NCBI GenBank assembly: GCA_006226775.1
Contig: SBGD01000099.1
Coordinates: forward strand, 1 to 64,000
DNA from: Paracoccaceae bacterium
Lineage (GTDB): Bacteria > Pseudomonadota > Alphaproteobacteria > Rhodobacterales > Rhodobacteraceae
Reading direction: 5' to 3'
Length of the DNA stretch: 64,000 nucleotides
Both the position numbers and the translations under genes were made by a program. Numbering within the stretch: the first letter of the stretch is position 1; every line of letters begins with the position of its first letter. Positions 55,894 to 64,000 of the stretch are shown here, piece by piece. The notes under the pieces are model-generated. The model did not search any database. It had not been told where the DNA came from and worked only from the letters and a program-made list of their open reading frames with translations.

Positions 55894-57278
55894 CACAGCG
55901 TCTTGAGGTATTCGATCAGCGCGGGTTTCTCGGCCGCGGGCAGGGCGGTGCCGTAGAGATGGCCGCCCTTGCCATTGCCGATCCGCGTGGTGTCGAAGGC
56001 GAACCCCCCGGTGCAGGTGAACCCCACCGCAACCGGGTCGAAATCGACGCAGCCGCGATAGAAGGTCTCGGGCCGCGCCTCGGGCGGGGCCAGCAGCGCG
56101 GCCAGCGTCGGCACCGCGCCATTGTGCAGGTAGGGCGCGCGCATCCAGATCCCGTCGAGCGGCATGTTGGCATAGCCATCGGTTACCCGGTAATTGTCGA
56201 ACTGCCAGGAATAGCCTTCGCCCACCCGCTCGAAATAGCGCACCATCCGGTCGTCGAAGAGCAGCGTGCGCTCGGGATCGGTGCCCAGCGCGGCATTGGA
56301 GGTGACCTGCCCCAGCATGGCCCCGCCCGGATCGTGACAGGTGCCGCAGGCTTCGCGGGCGTAGACCGCCGCGCCTTGGTCCGCCAGCGCTGCATCGATC
56401 TCGGCGGGATAGGCGGGGGCGGGGAAATTCATCAGCCAGTCGGAGATGCGGCCGATGGCGTGCCGCTCCAGCAGCCATTCCGGCGCGCCCCCGGCCAACG
56501 CCGCGGAAATGTTGCGCTCGTCGAGCGAGCGGTTGTTGCCGTCCCAGTGGAACCAGCCGTCGAGCCGGATGCGCTGGTTCCAGACCGAGGGGAAATCGAC
56601 GGTGCCGGTGCGGGTGTCCTTCGCGGGCTCCAGCCCCCAGCGTTCACGCCAGAAATTGCCCGCGTCGGTGCGCCCCGGCCCATGCGGCGCGCGATTGTCC
56701 ATCCAGGCGAGGCTCTTGGCGAGGCCCGCCACCTGGTCCTCCAGCCGCGGGAACACGACAAAGCGCAGCACGATCTTCTGCCAGATCCCCGGCGTGCGGC
56801 CATTGGCCTCTGCCGCCTCGATCACCGCATCGGCGGTCAGCCGCTCGTCGCGCGCGGCGCGGGTGAGGAAGGCGATATAGGCCTGCAGATCCAGCGCATT
56901 GGCCGGCGCGCCCAGCACCAACCCCTCGCGGCCCTCAAGGCGGTAGGTCGAGACATGGCAGGTGCCGCAGTTGAACCCCACCCGCTCCACCCCGACCCGG
57001 CGGACCGAGATGCCGATGGGCAAGTCGTGGCCGGGTTCGGTGAGAAAGCCGAATTCCGCGAAGCCGCGCGGCAGATCCTCGGCAAAGATCGTCGGCAGTT
57101 CGCGCCAGATGGCATAGGGGAAGCCGTCGACCTCGGCGCCGATGGATCCGTATTTGAAATGTTCGGTGATCTCCTCGAAATGGGTGGCGGGCCAGGGTTT
57201 TATGGTCAGCCGTTTGAATTCGAGAAAGAGCGCCGCGCCCAGCAGGGCGAAGAAGGCGACGAAGATCAATTTCTTCAT
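55893..57278 (-). CDS. Di-heme c-type cytochrome, RoxA / cytochrome c peroxidase-like
   Basis: 461 residues. An N-terminal anchor or signal (about 3-19) places it in the periplasm. Two c-type heme sites CGTCH lie at 104-108 and 311-315. The C-terminal block DGIWMRAPYLHNGAVPTL (375-391) and GKGGHLYGT (435-443) is that of RoxA rubber oxygenase and of the di-heme fatty-acid dioxygenases of Pseudomonas, also annotated as cytochrome c peroxidases. The ATG at 57278 follows a weak Shine-Dalgarno. First gene of a two-gene overlapping unit. Confidence 0.85.
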   Translation of the reverse strand: MKKLIFVAFFALLGAALFLEFKRLTIKPWPATHFEEITEHFKYGSIGAEVDGFPYAIWRELPTIFAEDLPRGFAEFGFLTEPGHDLPIGISVRRVGVERVGFNCGTCHVSTYRLEGREGLVLGAPANALDLQAYIAFLTRAARDERLTADAVIEAAEANGRTPGIWQKIVLRFVVFPRLEDQVAGLAKSLAWMDNRAPHGPGRTDAGNFWRERWGLEPAKDTRTGTVDFPSVWNQRIRLDGWFHWDGNNRSLDERNISAALAGGAPEWLLERHAIGRISDWLMNFPAPAYPAEIDAALADQGAAVYAREACGTCHDPGGAMLGQVTSNAALGTDPERTLLFDDRMVRYFERVGEGYSWQFDNYRVTDGYANMPLDGIWMRAPYLHNGAVPTLAALLAPPEARPETFYRGCVDFDPVAVGFTCTGGFAFDTTRIGNGKGGHLYGTALPAAEKPALIEYLKTL

Positions 57279-57334
57279 TTGAAAACTCTTGGGGCTACAA
57301 CTCTGTCGGGAATAGGATTGGACACAACACGCCT

Positions 57335-57349
57335 GAGTGTGGCACACTC
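57335..57349. promoter_or_regulatory. Palindrome in the divergent heme-enzyme promoter
   Basis: GAGTGTG-G-CACACTC, 7-base arms around a single base, in the 111-base gap between the di-heme cytochrome and cyclooxygenase-like genes. A candidate operator for shared control. Confidence 0.5.
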
Positions 57350-57389
57350 GCCCCTATTAATCGAGAAATTTTGACCAAGGTATCTTTAT

Positions 57390-59450
57390 ATGTCCCGTGC
57401 AGAGACAGCCCCGGCCCGGTCCGCAGACCGGGACTGGAAGACATGGCGCCGCCCGCTCTTGCAACTGACCTGCCTGCTGATCGGAACGATGATGTTCTAT
57501 CGCGGGATGCTGAACCTGACCGGCTATCCCGGCAACCTGGAACGGCTGGTGCTGGCGCCGGTGTTTCTTGGCGGGGTCTTCGGCGTGGTGCTGATGTGGC
57601 GCGAGTTGAAGGTGGGCTGGTGGGTCTTCACCGCGCTCAACTTCTTCGTCGGCTACTGGTTCATCTTCGTGCTGGAGGACGTCTGGAGCCATCACGTTCT
57701 GCCGCATCTGGTGTTCTCCGCCGTCTTCCTGCCGTTCTACCCGGGGATGAAATCCTCCGCCTGGCTGAAGGGGTTCAAGCGGCGCTGGCTGGGCAAGCTG
57801 GGCGATCGGCTGATGCGGCTTCTGCGGGTGGGCTGGGTGGTGCGGGCGATCGAGGCGGTGCCGCCTTTGCATCGCTGGATCAACCGGCTGGTCATCAACA
57901 AGATCGTCGGCCAGGCGCGGTTTCGGCCGCATCCCTTCTCGACCATGACGCCCTATACCTCGTGGCAGAGCCTGACCGACCGGGTCTGGGCCGGGCGGCA
58001 CCTGGGCATCAGCGAGATCGACGAGGCGACCCTGCCGACGCCCGAGCGTCTGACCGAGGTCTTCGAACGGCCCGAGGGGCAGCAGCGGCTCTGTCCCAAG
58101 TCGACCTGTCTCTTTCCCGCCTTTGCCCAGTACCTGACCGACGGGTTCCTGCGCACGGTGCCGGAAAAGGACCATGCGACCGGCGCCGAGGATGAGACCA
58201 ACCGCAAGCGCAATACCTCGAACCACGAGATCGACATGTGCACGCTTTATGGCCGCACGGCGGAACAGACCCGGGCGCTGCGGGTACAGGACCCCGGGCC
58301 ACAGGAGCGCGGGCTCTTGCAGAGCGAGATGCGGGGCGGCGAGGAATATCCGCCGCGTCTTTACCGCGATGGCGAGATGGTCGAGGGCTTCAGGTGCCTC
58401 GACTGGCCGCTGGGGCTGGAGAACGTGATTGCCGCCACGAAACATCCCAGGCCGGAGGTGGCCGATCACGCCAAGAAGACCCTGGCGGCGGTCTTCGCGG
58501 TGGGCGGCGACCGGGTGAACTCGGTGCCGCAGGTGGCGATGATGAACACGCTCTGGCTGCGCGAGCACAACCGGCTGGCGCGCGAGATCGGGCGGCGTAA
58601 CCCCGAGTGGGACGACGACCGGGTGTTCGAGACCGCGCGCAATATCGTCATCGTCGAATTCATCAAGATCGTGGTCGAGGATTACATCAACCACATCGCC
58701 CCGGTGGAACTGTCGCTGATGGCCGATCCTTCGGTCTGCTGGACCGCGGCCTGGAACAAGCCGAACTGGATCACCACCGAGTTCAGCCTGCTCTATCGCT
58801 GGCATGCGCTGATCCCCGACCGGATCACCTGGGGCGGACAGGCGCGAACGGTCGAGCCCGCCTATTTCATGAACAACCTGCCGCTGCTCGAGGTCGGGCT
58901 CAAGCGCGGTTTCGAGGACATGAGCGGCCAGCCCGCCGCGCGCCTTGGGCCGCGCAATACCAATGCGCACCTGATGGACATCGAGAGGCACTCGATCCGG
59001 CAGGGGCGGATCTGCGCCCTGCGTTCCTACAACGATTACCGCGCCTACCTGGGCCGCGACCGGGTGCGGGAGTTCAGGGAGATCAGCTCGGACCCGGAGG
59101 TGACAGAGATCCTGCGGCTGGCCTACGGCGACGTGGACAAGGTGGATTTCTTCGTCGGCATCTTCTGCGAGGACCGGGTCAAGGGCTCGCCCCTGCCGCA
59201 GACCATCCTGTCCTTCGTGGCGCTGGATGCCTTTTCCCAGGCGCTGCCCAACCCGCTTCTGTCCGAGCATGTCTTCCTGCCCGAGGGCTTCGATCCGGAA
59301 GGCGAGATGGAGCATCCGACCTTCACCCGCTACGGCTGGGATCAGATCGCGGGCTGCACCTCGCTGCGCGAGGTGGTGGCGCGGAACGTGGCCGATCCCG
59401 CGCAGCTGGGCCGCGTCGCCATGACCCGGGCGGACTGGCAGGGCGCGTAG
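57390..59450 (+). CDS. Membrane-anchored cyclooxygenase/alpha-dioxygenase-like heme protein
   Basis: 686 residues. Residues about 22-118 hold three to four hydrophobic helices; the rest is an animal-type heme peroxidase domain closest in motif to prostaglandin H synthase: FAQYLTDGFLRT (245-256), NHEIDMCTLYG (278-288), NTLWLREHNRLA (386-397), EFSLLYRWHALIPD (464-477) and FTRYGWDQI (645-653). Y469 and H472 match the cyclooxygenase Tyr385 radical site and proximal His388. Gln247 is kept, but the distal His207 position is Asp251. A lipid dioxygenase role is inferred. Divergent from the di-heme cytochrome/catalase-related pair. Confidence 0.85.
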   Translation: MSRAETAPARSADRDWKTWRRPLLQLTCLLIGTMMFYRGMLNLTGYPGNLERLVLAPVFLGGVFGVVLMWRELKVGWWVFTALNFFVGYWFIFVLEDVWSHHVLPHLVFSAVFLPFYPGMKSSAWLKGFKRRWLGKLGDRLMRLLRVGWVVRAIEAVPPLHRWINRLVINKIVGQARFRPHPFSTMTPYTSWQSLTDRVWAGRHLGISEIDEATLPTPERLTEVFERPEGQQRLCPKSTCLFPAFAQYLTDGFLRTVPEKDHATGAEDETNRKRNTSNHEIDMCTLYGRTAEQTRALRVQDPGPQERGLLQSEMRGGEEYPPRLYRDGEMVEGFRCLDWPLGLENVIAATKHPRPEVADHAKKTLAAVFAVGGDRVNSVPQVAMMNTLWLREHNRLAREIGRRNPEWDDDRVFETARNIVIVEFIKIVVEDYINHIAPVELSLMADPSVCWTAAWNKPNWITTEFSLLYRWHALIPDRITWGGQARTVEPAYFMNNLPLLEVGLKRGFEDMSGQPAARLGPRNTNAHLMDIERHSIRQGRICALRSYNDYRAYLGRDRVREFREISSDPEVTEILRLAYGDVDKVDFFVGIFCEDRVKGSPLPQTILSFVALDAFSQALPNPLLSEHVFLPEGFDPEGEMEHPTFTRYGWDQIAGCTSLREVVARNVADPAQLGRVAMTRADWQGA

Positions 59451-59463
59451 CGCGCCCGATCTG

Positions 59464-60426
59464 TCAACAGATCGGACCCGATCCATTGATGGATCGGATC
59501 CCCTGGCTGGCAAGAAGGCGCCGGGTCTCGGCCTCGTGTGCGGCGGCGCGGGTGGTGATCCAGTCGGCGAAGCGCTTCACGATGCGGCGCGCCATGTGCC
59601 GCGGCGGGCAGACCAGCCAATAGGCCGGCAGGTCACTGGCCGGGCATTCCGGCAAGAGCGGCACCAGCGCGCCGGATTTCAGGTCGTCGAGGCAGAGCGC
59701 GGCATTGTCCAGCGCCACCCCGCCGCCGCGCTTGGCCATTTCCAGCGACATCGACGAGCGGTCGAAGCGGAAGGGATAGGTCAGCCCCGCCACCTCGATC
59801 CGGTTGGCGGCCAGCCAGGTGTCCCAGCGGCAGAGCGCCTTGACGCTGTCGATCAGCCGGGCCTGCGACAATTGCCCCATCGGGTCGGGCGACAGCGCCC
59901 GCAGCCGGTCGCGGTATTCCGGGCTGCAGACCGGCAGCACGATGTCGTGCATCACCGGCTCGACCGTGAGACCGGGCCAGTCGCCGAAACCGTAGCGCAG
60001 GTCGAAATCCACCGCCTCGGTGTCGAAGGCGGTGAAATCGGGGGTGGCGTCGATGCGGATGTTCCAGTCCGGGTTGGCCTCGGCGAAATCGGCGATGCGG
60101 GGGCCGAGCCAGCGCACGCCGAAGGTGGGCGAGACCCGGATCGTCAGGCTGCGCAGGTGACGCTGGCGGGCGATGGCGGCGGTGGCATTGCGCAGCGCGC
60201 CGAAGGCCTGGGTGGTGGTGGCAAACAGCCGGTCGCCGTCGAGCGTCAGCACCAGCCGGCGTTTTTCGCGGCGAAAGAGCTTGACGCCGAATTGGCCTTC
60301 CAGCGTGCGGATCTGCTGCGAGACGGCGGAGGGCGAGACGCCGAGCTCCTCCGCCGCGCGGGTGACGGTGCCCAGCCGGGCGACCGCCTCGAAATATTCC
60401 GTGGCCTTGAGGTTGATATCGCGCAT
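59464..60426 (-). CDS. LysR-family transcriptional regulator (GcvA-like)
   Basis: 320 residues from the ATG at 60426. The N-terminal helix-turn-helix (RAAEELGVSPSAVSQQIRTLEGQFGVKLF, about 23-51, in the GcvA style) is followed by a periplasmic-binding-like effector domain. It is convergent with the cyclooxygenase-like gene, 13 bases away, so it could regulate that cluster, but the target is unknown. Two further in-frame Met codons upstream lie in repeat-containing sequence and are not used here. Confidence 0.9.
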   Translation of the reverse strand: MRDINLKATEYFEAVARLGTVTRAAEELGVSPSAVSQQIRTLEGQFGVKLFRREKRRLVLTLDGDRLFATTTQAFGALRNATAAIARQRHLRSLTIRVSPTFGVRWLGPRIADFAEANPDWNIRIDATPDFTAFDTEAVDFDLRYGFGDWPGLTVEPVMHDIVLPVCSPEYRDRLRALSPDPMGQLSQARLIDSVKALCRWDTWLAANRIEVAGLTYPFRFDRSSMSLEMAKRGGGVALDNAALCLDDLKSGALVPLLPECPASDLPAYWLVCPPRHMARRIVKRFADWITTRAAAHEAETRRLLASQGIRSINGSGPIC

Positions 60427-60540
60427 GGCGGCGATCCTAGAGTATTTCGGGAGGGCGTTGAATCGCCAAAACCCGGCCGGGCTCTTGGCGATGCGTGGTG
60501 GATCGGGATTTTCCGACCGGCGGCGGCTGTTGGCGGTGAG

Positions 60541-60561
60541 GCCCCGGATCAGGTCCGGGGC
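60541..60561. repeat. 21-bp dispersed palindrome, copy C
   Basis: GCCCCGGA-TCAGG-TCCGGGGC, in the divergent gap between the LysR and glutathione S-transferase genes; related to the two copies at 30553 and 30607. Confidence 0.8.
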
Positions 60562-60683
60562 GGGGGCGTGCGAACTTCGGGTGTTGGCTTGCGTTTGGCC
60601 GCCGATCCGGTGCGGCGGTGGTTGAACTGGGCCTGAATTCACGGCAAACAGGCAAGGCGCTTCTTTCTGGACACCCCTCACCC

Positions 60684-61349
60684 ATGGCCAAGCTTTATCA
60701 TGTTCCGCTGTCGCCGTTTTGCCGCAAGGTCAGGTTGAGCCTTGCCGAGAAGAAGATCGATTGCGAGTTGATCGAGGAACGCTATTGGGAGCAGGATCCG
60801 GATTTCCTCCGTCGCAATCCGGCGGCCAAGGTGCCGGTTCTGAAGATCGACGGCAAGACCATGGCCGAAAGTGCCGCGATCTGCGAATGGCTGGAGGAGA
60901 AATACCCCGAGCCCGGGCTGATGCCCAAGGCGGCGGATGCCCGCTACGAGGTGCGCCGGCTGGTCGGCTGGTTCGACGACAAGTTCCACAACGAGGTGAC
61001 CTCGAAGCTGCTTTACGAGCGGGTCAACAAGAAGGTCCAGGGCAAGGGCTTTCCCGACAGCAAGAACGTCAAGGCCGGGGCCAAGGCGGTGAAGTATCAC
61101 CTCGACTACATGGCCTGGCTGCTGGATCACCGCCGCTGGCTGGCGGGCGACGTGATGACGCTGGCGGATTTCGCCGCGGCGGCGCATCTGTCGTCGCTGG
61201 ATTACATCTCGGACGTGGACTGGAACCGCTCGGCTGTGGTCAAGGACTGGTACGCCAAGATCAAGTCGCGCCCGGCCTTCCGGTCGATCCTGGCCGACCA
61301 GATCCCCGGGTTTCCGCCGGCAAGGCATTACAACGACCTGGATTTCTGA
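60684..61349 (+). CDS. Glutathione S-transferase family protein
   Basis: 221 residues from the ATG at 60684. The thioredoxin-like N-terminus reads [21 protein letters not shown] with a Ser/Cys-type site (SPFC, about 10-13) and the glutathione-binding [23 protein letters not shown] stretch (in pieces, about 48-70). A helical C-terminal domain follows. Cytoplasmic conjugation or reduction is expected; the substrate is unknown. Confidence 0.92.
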   Translation: MAKLYHVPLSPFCRKVRLSLAEKKIDCELIEERYWEQDPDFLRRNPAAKVPVLKIDGKTMAESAAICEWLEEKYPEPGLMPKAADARYEVRRLVGWFDDKFHNEVTSKLLYERVNKKVQGKGFPDSKNVKAGAKAVKYHLDYMAWLLDHRRWLAGDVMTLADFAAAAHLSSLDYISDVDWNRSAVVKDWYAKIKSRPAFRSILADQIPGFPPARHYNDLDF

Positions 61350-61364
61350 AATCCGGCGTCGGAG

Positions 61365-61415
61365 TTTCGGGGGCGCTGCCCCCGTCCCTGCGGGACTCCC
61401 CCGGGATATTTGCAG
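61365..61415. repeat. Rhodobacterales-type GC repeat before queG
   Basis: GGGGGCGCTGCCCCC is a short perfect inverted repeat followed by CGTCCCTGCGGGACTCCCCCGG (in pieces) and ATATTTG. This arrangement recurs between genes in many Rhodobacterales genomes. It lies between the GST stop and the queG Shine-Dalgarno and may terminate the GST transcript. Confidence 0.55.
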
Positions 61416-61429
61416 AACCGGAGAAGGAC

Positions 61430-62470
61430 ATGGACGCGCTGAAGGAGAGGTTGGCTCGAGAGGCGCGGGAGGTGGGGTTTTCCGCTTGTCGCGTGTGTCG
61501 GCCCGAGGCTGTGCCGGAGGTGGCGGGGCGCCTGGCGGCTTACCTGGAGGCCGGGTATCACGGGCAGATGGGATGGCTGGCGGAGCGGGCGCATTGGCGT
61601 GGCGATCCGGCGCAGCTCTGGCCCGAGGCGCGCACGGTGATCATGCTGGCCGAGAATTACGGGCCCGCGCATGATCCGCTGGCGGTGCTGGAGCGGCGCG
61701 ACCGGGCGGCGATCTCGGTCTATGCGCAGCACCGCGATTATCACGACGTGGTCAAGAAGCGGCTGAAGCGGCTGGCGCGGTGGTTGATTGCCGAGGCGGG
61801 CGGCGAGGTGAAGGTTTTTGTCGATACCGCGCCGGTGCCGGAAAAGGCGCTGGGCCAGGCGGCGGGGCTGGGCTGGCAGGGCAAGCATACCAACCTGGTG
61901 AGCCGGGACCTGGGGTCGTGGTTCTTCCTCGGCGCGGTGTTTACCACGCTGGAACTGCCGGTGGATGCGGGCGAGCGGGATCATTGCGGGTCGTGCCGGA
62001 AGTGCCTGGATGTCTGTCCGACGGATGCCTTTCCGGCGCCTTATCGGCTGGATGCGCGGCGGTGCATTTCCTACCTCACCATCGAGCACAAGGGGCCGGT
62101 GGATGAAGCGCTTCGGCCCTTGCTGGGCAACCGGATTTATGGCTGTGACGATTGTCTCGCGGTCTGTCCCTGGAACAAGTTCGCGGAGCGGGCGGCGGAG
62201 GTGAAATACCACGCGCGGGAGGATCTTTTGGCACCGGAGCTGGAAGAGCTTGCCGGGTTGGACGATGCCGGGTTCCGGGCGTTTTTCTCGGGCTCGCCGG
62301 TCAAGCGGATCGGGCGGGGGCGGTTCGTGCGCAACGTGCTCTATGCGATCGGCAATTCCGGCGAGGCGCGTTTGCTGCCGGTGGCGCAGGGGCTTTGCGA
62401 GGACGCGTTGCCGGAGGTGGCGGATGCGGCGCGTTGGGCGGTGGGGCGGTTGCAGGCTCTGCGGGGCTGA
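61430..62470 (+). CDS. queG: Epoxyqueuosine reductase
   Basis: 346 residues from the ATG at 61430 (GGAGAAGGA Shine-Dalgarno); the open frame extends back through the GST gene but is non-coding there. Two 4Fe-4S motifs are visible, [12 protein letters not shown] (about 188-199) and [10 protein letters not shown] (about 238-247), and the cobalamin-domain segment [11 protein letters not shown]. It carries out the last step of queuosine synthesis in tRNA, in the cytoplasm. Confidence 0.95.
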   Translation: MDALKERLAREAREVGFSACRVCRPEAVPEVAGRLAAYLEAGYHGQMGWLAERAHWRGDPAQLWPEARTVIMLAENYGPAHDPLAVLERRDRAAISVYAQHRDYHDVVKKRLKRLARWLIAEAGGEVKVFVDTAPVPEKALGQAAGLGWQGKHTNLVSRDLGSWFFLGAVFTTLELPVDAGERDHCGSCRKCLDVCPTDAFPAPYRLDARRCISYLTIEHKGPVDEALRPLLGNRIYGCDDCLAVCPWNKFAERAAEVKYHAREDLLAPELEELAGLDDAGFRAFFSGSPVKRIGRGRFVRNVLYAIGNSGEARLLPVAQGLCEDALPEVADAARWAVGRLQALRG

Positions 62471-62493
62471 AGCCCGGCCCACGGGGTGGTCTT

Positions 62494-63627
62494 CTACCGG
62501 AGCATCGGGTTGGTGGCCTTGTTGTAGGGCGTCCAGTCCTCGATCTCGGGATAGAAGGTCCGGCGCCATTGCCGCACGCGCGGGTTCATCACCCGGCGCC
62601 AGAGCGGCGGGATCAGCGCGGCGATGGTCATGATCGGGTAGCCGAAGGGCAGTTGCGGGGCCTCGTCCTCGCCGTAGGTCTGCAGCAGCGGGAAGCGGCG
62701 GTCGGGCTTGTAGTGGTGATCCGAGTGGCGCTGGAGATTGATCAGCAGCCAGTTGGTGGCCTTGTGCGCCGCGTTCCAGCTGTGGCGGGGCTGGACGTGT
62801 TCGTATTTGCCCTCGCCCAGGTGTTTGCGGGTCAGCCCGTAGTGTTCGACGTAATTGGTCAGCTCGAGCTGCCAGATGGCGGCGAAGGCCTGCACGAGGA
62901 AGAGGCCAAGCCCGACCCAGCCGCCAAGGGCCAGGGCGAGGAGCAGCATCAGCGCCTGCAGGGCCCAGTAGCGGAAGAAGGGGTTTTGCGGCGCGTGCCA
63001 TGGCTTGCCCTTGCGGGCGAGCATGGCGGCCTCGGCCCGGAAGGCCGAGATCGGCGACTGGCGCAGCACGCGCGCAAAGAAGCGGTGGAAGTTCTCGTTG
63101 TAGCGCGCGGTCACCGGGTCGCGGGGGGTGCCGACATGGCGGTGATGGACCAGCAGGTGCTCGGAGCGGAAATGCGAATAGAGCACCATGGAAAGCAGGA
63201 TATCGCCCAGCCAGCGTTCCAGCCGGCTCTTCTGGTGCATCAACTCGTGGCTGTAGTTGATGCCGATGGTGCCAGTCAGCACGCCGATGCCGAAGAACAG
63301 AAGGATGCTTTCCAGCGTGCCGAGATGCGCGGCGCGCGGCACGTACCAGATCAGCCCGTAGAGCGTGACGAATTGCAGGGGCACCCAGGCCAGGGTCAGG
63401 CGCCGGTACCAGGTCAGCATCTCGTCGGGCGTGTCGGGGTCGGCGTTTTGCAGGTTGAGGCCGGTCAGGGCGTCGAGCGCGGTAAAGAGATACCAGGCGC
63501 AGAGCGGCAGCAGCAGCACGGTCCAGCCGCCGAAGCCCGCGCCGATCCAGGCCAGCGGGATCAGCAGGAAAGAGGCCCAGAAGGGCAGGGCGGAGCGCAG
63601 TTGCGCGACGGTTTCCGAGGGGATCAT
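62494..63627 (-). CDS. alkB: Alkane 1-monooxygenase (AlkB-type)
   Basis: 377 residues, about six membrane helices. The di-iron His boxes are complete: HELMHQK (about 127-133), EHLLVHHRHVGTPRDP (about 156-171), NYVEHYGL (about 259-266) and LQRHSDHHYKP (about 298-308). It hydroxylates terminal methyl groups of medium-chain alkanes with O2 and rubredoxin electrons; related hydroxylases act on other chains. No rubredoxin gene is adjacent. The ATG at 63627 fits the family start. Confidence 0.93.
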   Translation of the reverse strand: MIPSETVAQLRSALPFWASFLLIPLAWIGAGFGGWTVLLLPLCAWYLFTALDALTGLNLQNADPDTPDEMLTWYRRLTLAWVPLQFVTLYGLIWYVPRAAHLGTLESILLFFGIGVLTGTIGINYSHELMHQKSRLERWLGDILLSMVLYSHFRSEHLLVHHRHVGTPRDPVTARYNENFHRFFARVLRQSPISAFRAEAAMLARKGKPWHAPQNPFFRYWALQALMLLLALALGGWVGLGLFLVQAFAAIWQLELTNYVEHYGLTRKHLGEGKYEHVQPRHSWNAAHKATNWLLINLQRHSDHHYKPDRRFPLLQTYGEDEAPQLPFGYPIMTIAALIPPLWRRVMNPRVRQWRRTFYPEIEDWTPYNKATNPMLR

Positions 63628-63661
63628 GCGGGGCCCTGGTGCCTGAATTCTGCGAAAGCTC

Positions 63662-64000
63662 TCATGTCTTTGCGGCGGTTTTAGGGCTTTTGGCCGGGCT
63701 CTGTCCTTGCGTCAGGTCAAATGCCTTGCGCATCACCGTGGGCAGGTCGGAGGGGCGGAAGTCTTCCGGCGCGAGGAAGGTTCCGGCGGTGGGGATGCGG
63801 TCCATCGGCACCAGCGCGGTTTTCACCGCCAGGCGCAGGTGGAAATGGGTGAAGGTATGGCGGGCCTCGGCGTCGAGCCGCTTCCATTCGGCGCGGATCG
63901 GGGGGCTGTCGCGGGGGGCTTCGGCCTCGGTCCAGTCCGAGCCGGGCCATCCCAGCATGCCGCCCAGCAGGCCCTTGTCGGGACGGGTCTCCAGCAGGAA
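63662..64000 (-). CDS. mutY: A/G-specific adenine glycosylase MutY, C-terminal part (start outside window)
   Basis: The final 112 codons are visible; the gene begins beyond the right edge. The segment is the NUDIX-like C-terminal domain that recognises 8-oxoguanine, starting near FLLETRPDKGLLGGMLGWPG and including HTFTHFHLRL. The protein removes A mispaired with 8-oxoG. It reads toward alkB on the same strand. Confidence 0.9.
   Translation of the reverse strand, partial: FLLETRPDKGLLGGMLGWPGSDWTEAEAPRDSPPIRAEWKRLDAEARHTFTHFHLRLAVKTALVPMDRIPTAGTFLAPEDFRPSDLPTVMRKAFDLTQGQSPAKSPKTAAKT

Noticed and set aside
62494-63627. AlkB as part of the heme-enzyme oxylipin cluster
   Set aside because: It is separated by the LysR, glutathione S-transferase and queG genes and lies on another transcript; a functional link is possible but not supported by the layout.

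Overview
The window is a compact chromosomal segment from a high-GC alphaproteobacterium, most likely a member of the Rhodobacterales (Roseobacter/Paracoccus-type). The evidence is base composition, the rimP-nusA block, the small families DUF1467 and DUF6455, Tat-exported peptide-type binding proteins, tripartite tricarboxylate transporters, a gltD-gltB order, and several short GC-rich dispersed palindromes of the kind common in this order. No rRNA, tRNA, CRISPR array, transposase or prophage was seen.

Layout. 1-3.7 kb: nusA (runs off the left edge) and rimP on the minus strand behind an attenuator-like leader, an NDUFA9-type NAD(P)-binding protein and an unrecognised protein. 3.9-8.4 kb: a PAP2/vanadium-haloperoxidase-like enzyme with an Asn-Asn-Ser repeat head, a subtilisin-like protease with a very wide His-Ser spacing, and a SARP/OmpR-type regulator. 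8.5-26.2 kb: a catabolic and uptake region with an N-demethylase-type flavoenzyme and divergent TetR; a DUF475 membrane protein with a GntR regulator; an IclR regulator with a class III aminotransferase, divergent from tctC-tctB-tctA; and a peptide-type ABC transporter (two tandem Tat-exported binding proteins, two permeases, one fused double ATPase). 26.4-37.4 kb: housekeeping and small genes, including Ppx/GppA, a run of three DUF6455 paralogues (one frameshifted) behind an FNR-like box, an M48 lipoprotein protease, a nitroreductase, a CysZ/EI24 protein, a second FAD/Fe-S oxidoreductase, methylmalonyl-CoA epimerase, a response regulator and a hemerythrin. 37.5-54.7 kb: aspS, a small ArsR-SRPBCC-YciI block, carB, a lower-GC restriction-modification pair wedged between carB and uppP, gltD-gltB, a Hint-domain protein and mtgA. 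54.9-64 kb: a divergent heme-enzyme cluster, a LysR regulator, a glutathione S-transferase, queG, alkB and the C-terminus of mutY.

The most striking region is 54.9-59.5 kb. A membrane-anchored protein related to animal cyclooxygenase (the Tyr and proximal His of cyclooxygenase conserved, the distal His replaced by Asp) is divergent from an overlapping pair coding for a di-heme c-type cytochrome (RoxA / fatty-acid-dioxygenase-like) and a short catalase-related heme protein (allene-oxide-synthase/hydroperoxidase-like). A palindrome lies in the shared promoter. Together they look like a lipid-oxidation (oxylipin) cassette: a dioxygenase, a di-heme oxygenase or peroxidase, and a hydroperoxide-metabolising enzyme. 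I know of no description of this three-gene combination, but I cannot search. Other notable items are the three-gene DUF6455 array with an FNR-like site and a duplication-derived frameshift, a double-palindrome repeat whose two copies differ only by compensatory base changes, and the rimP leader terminator.
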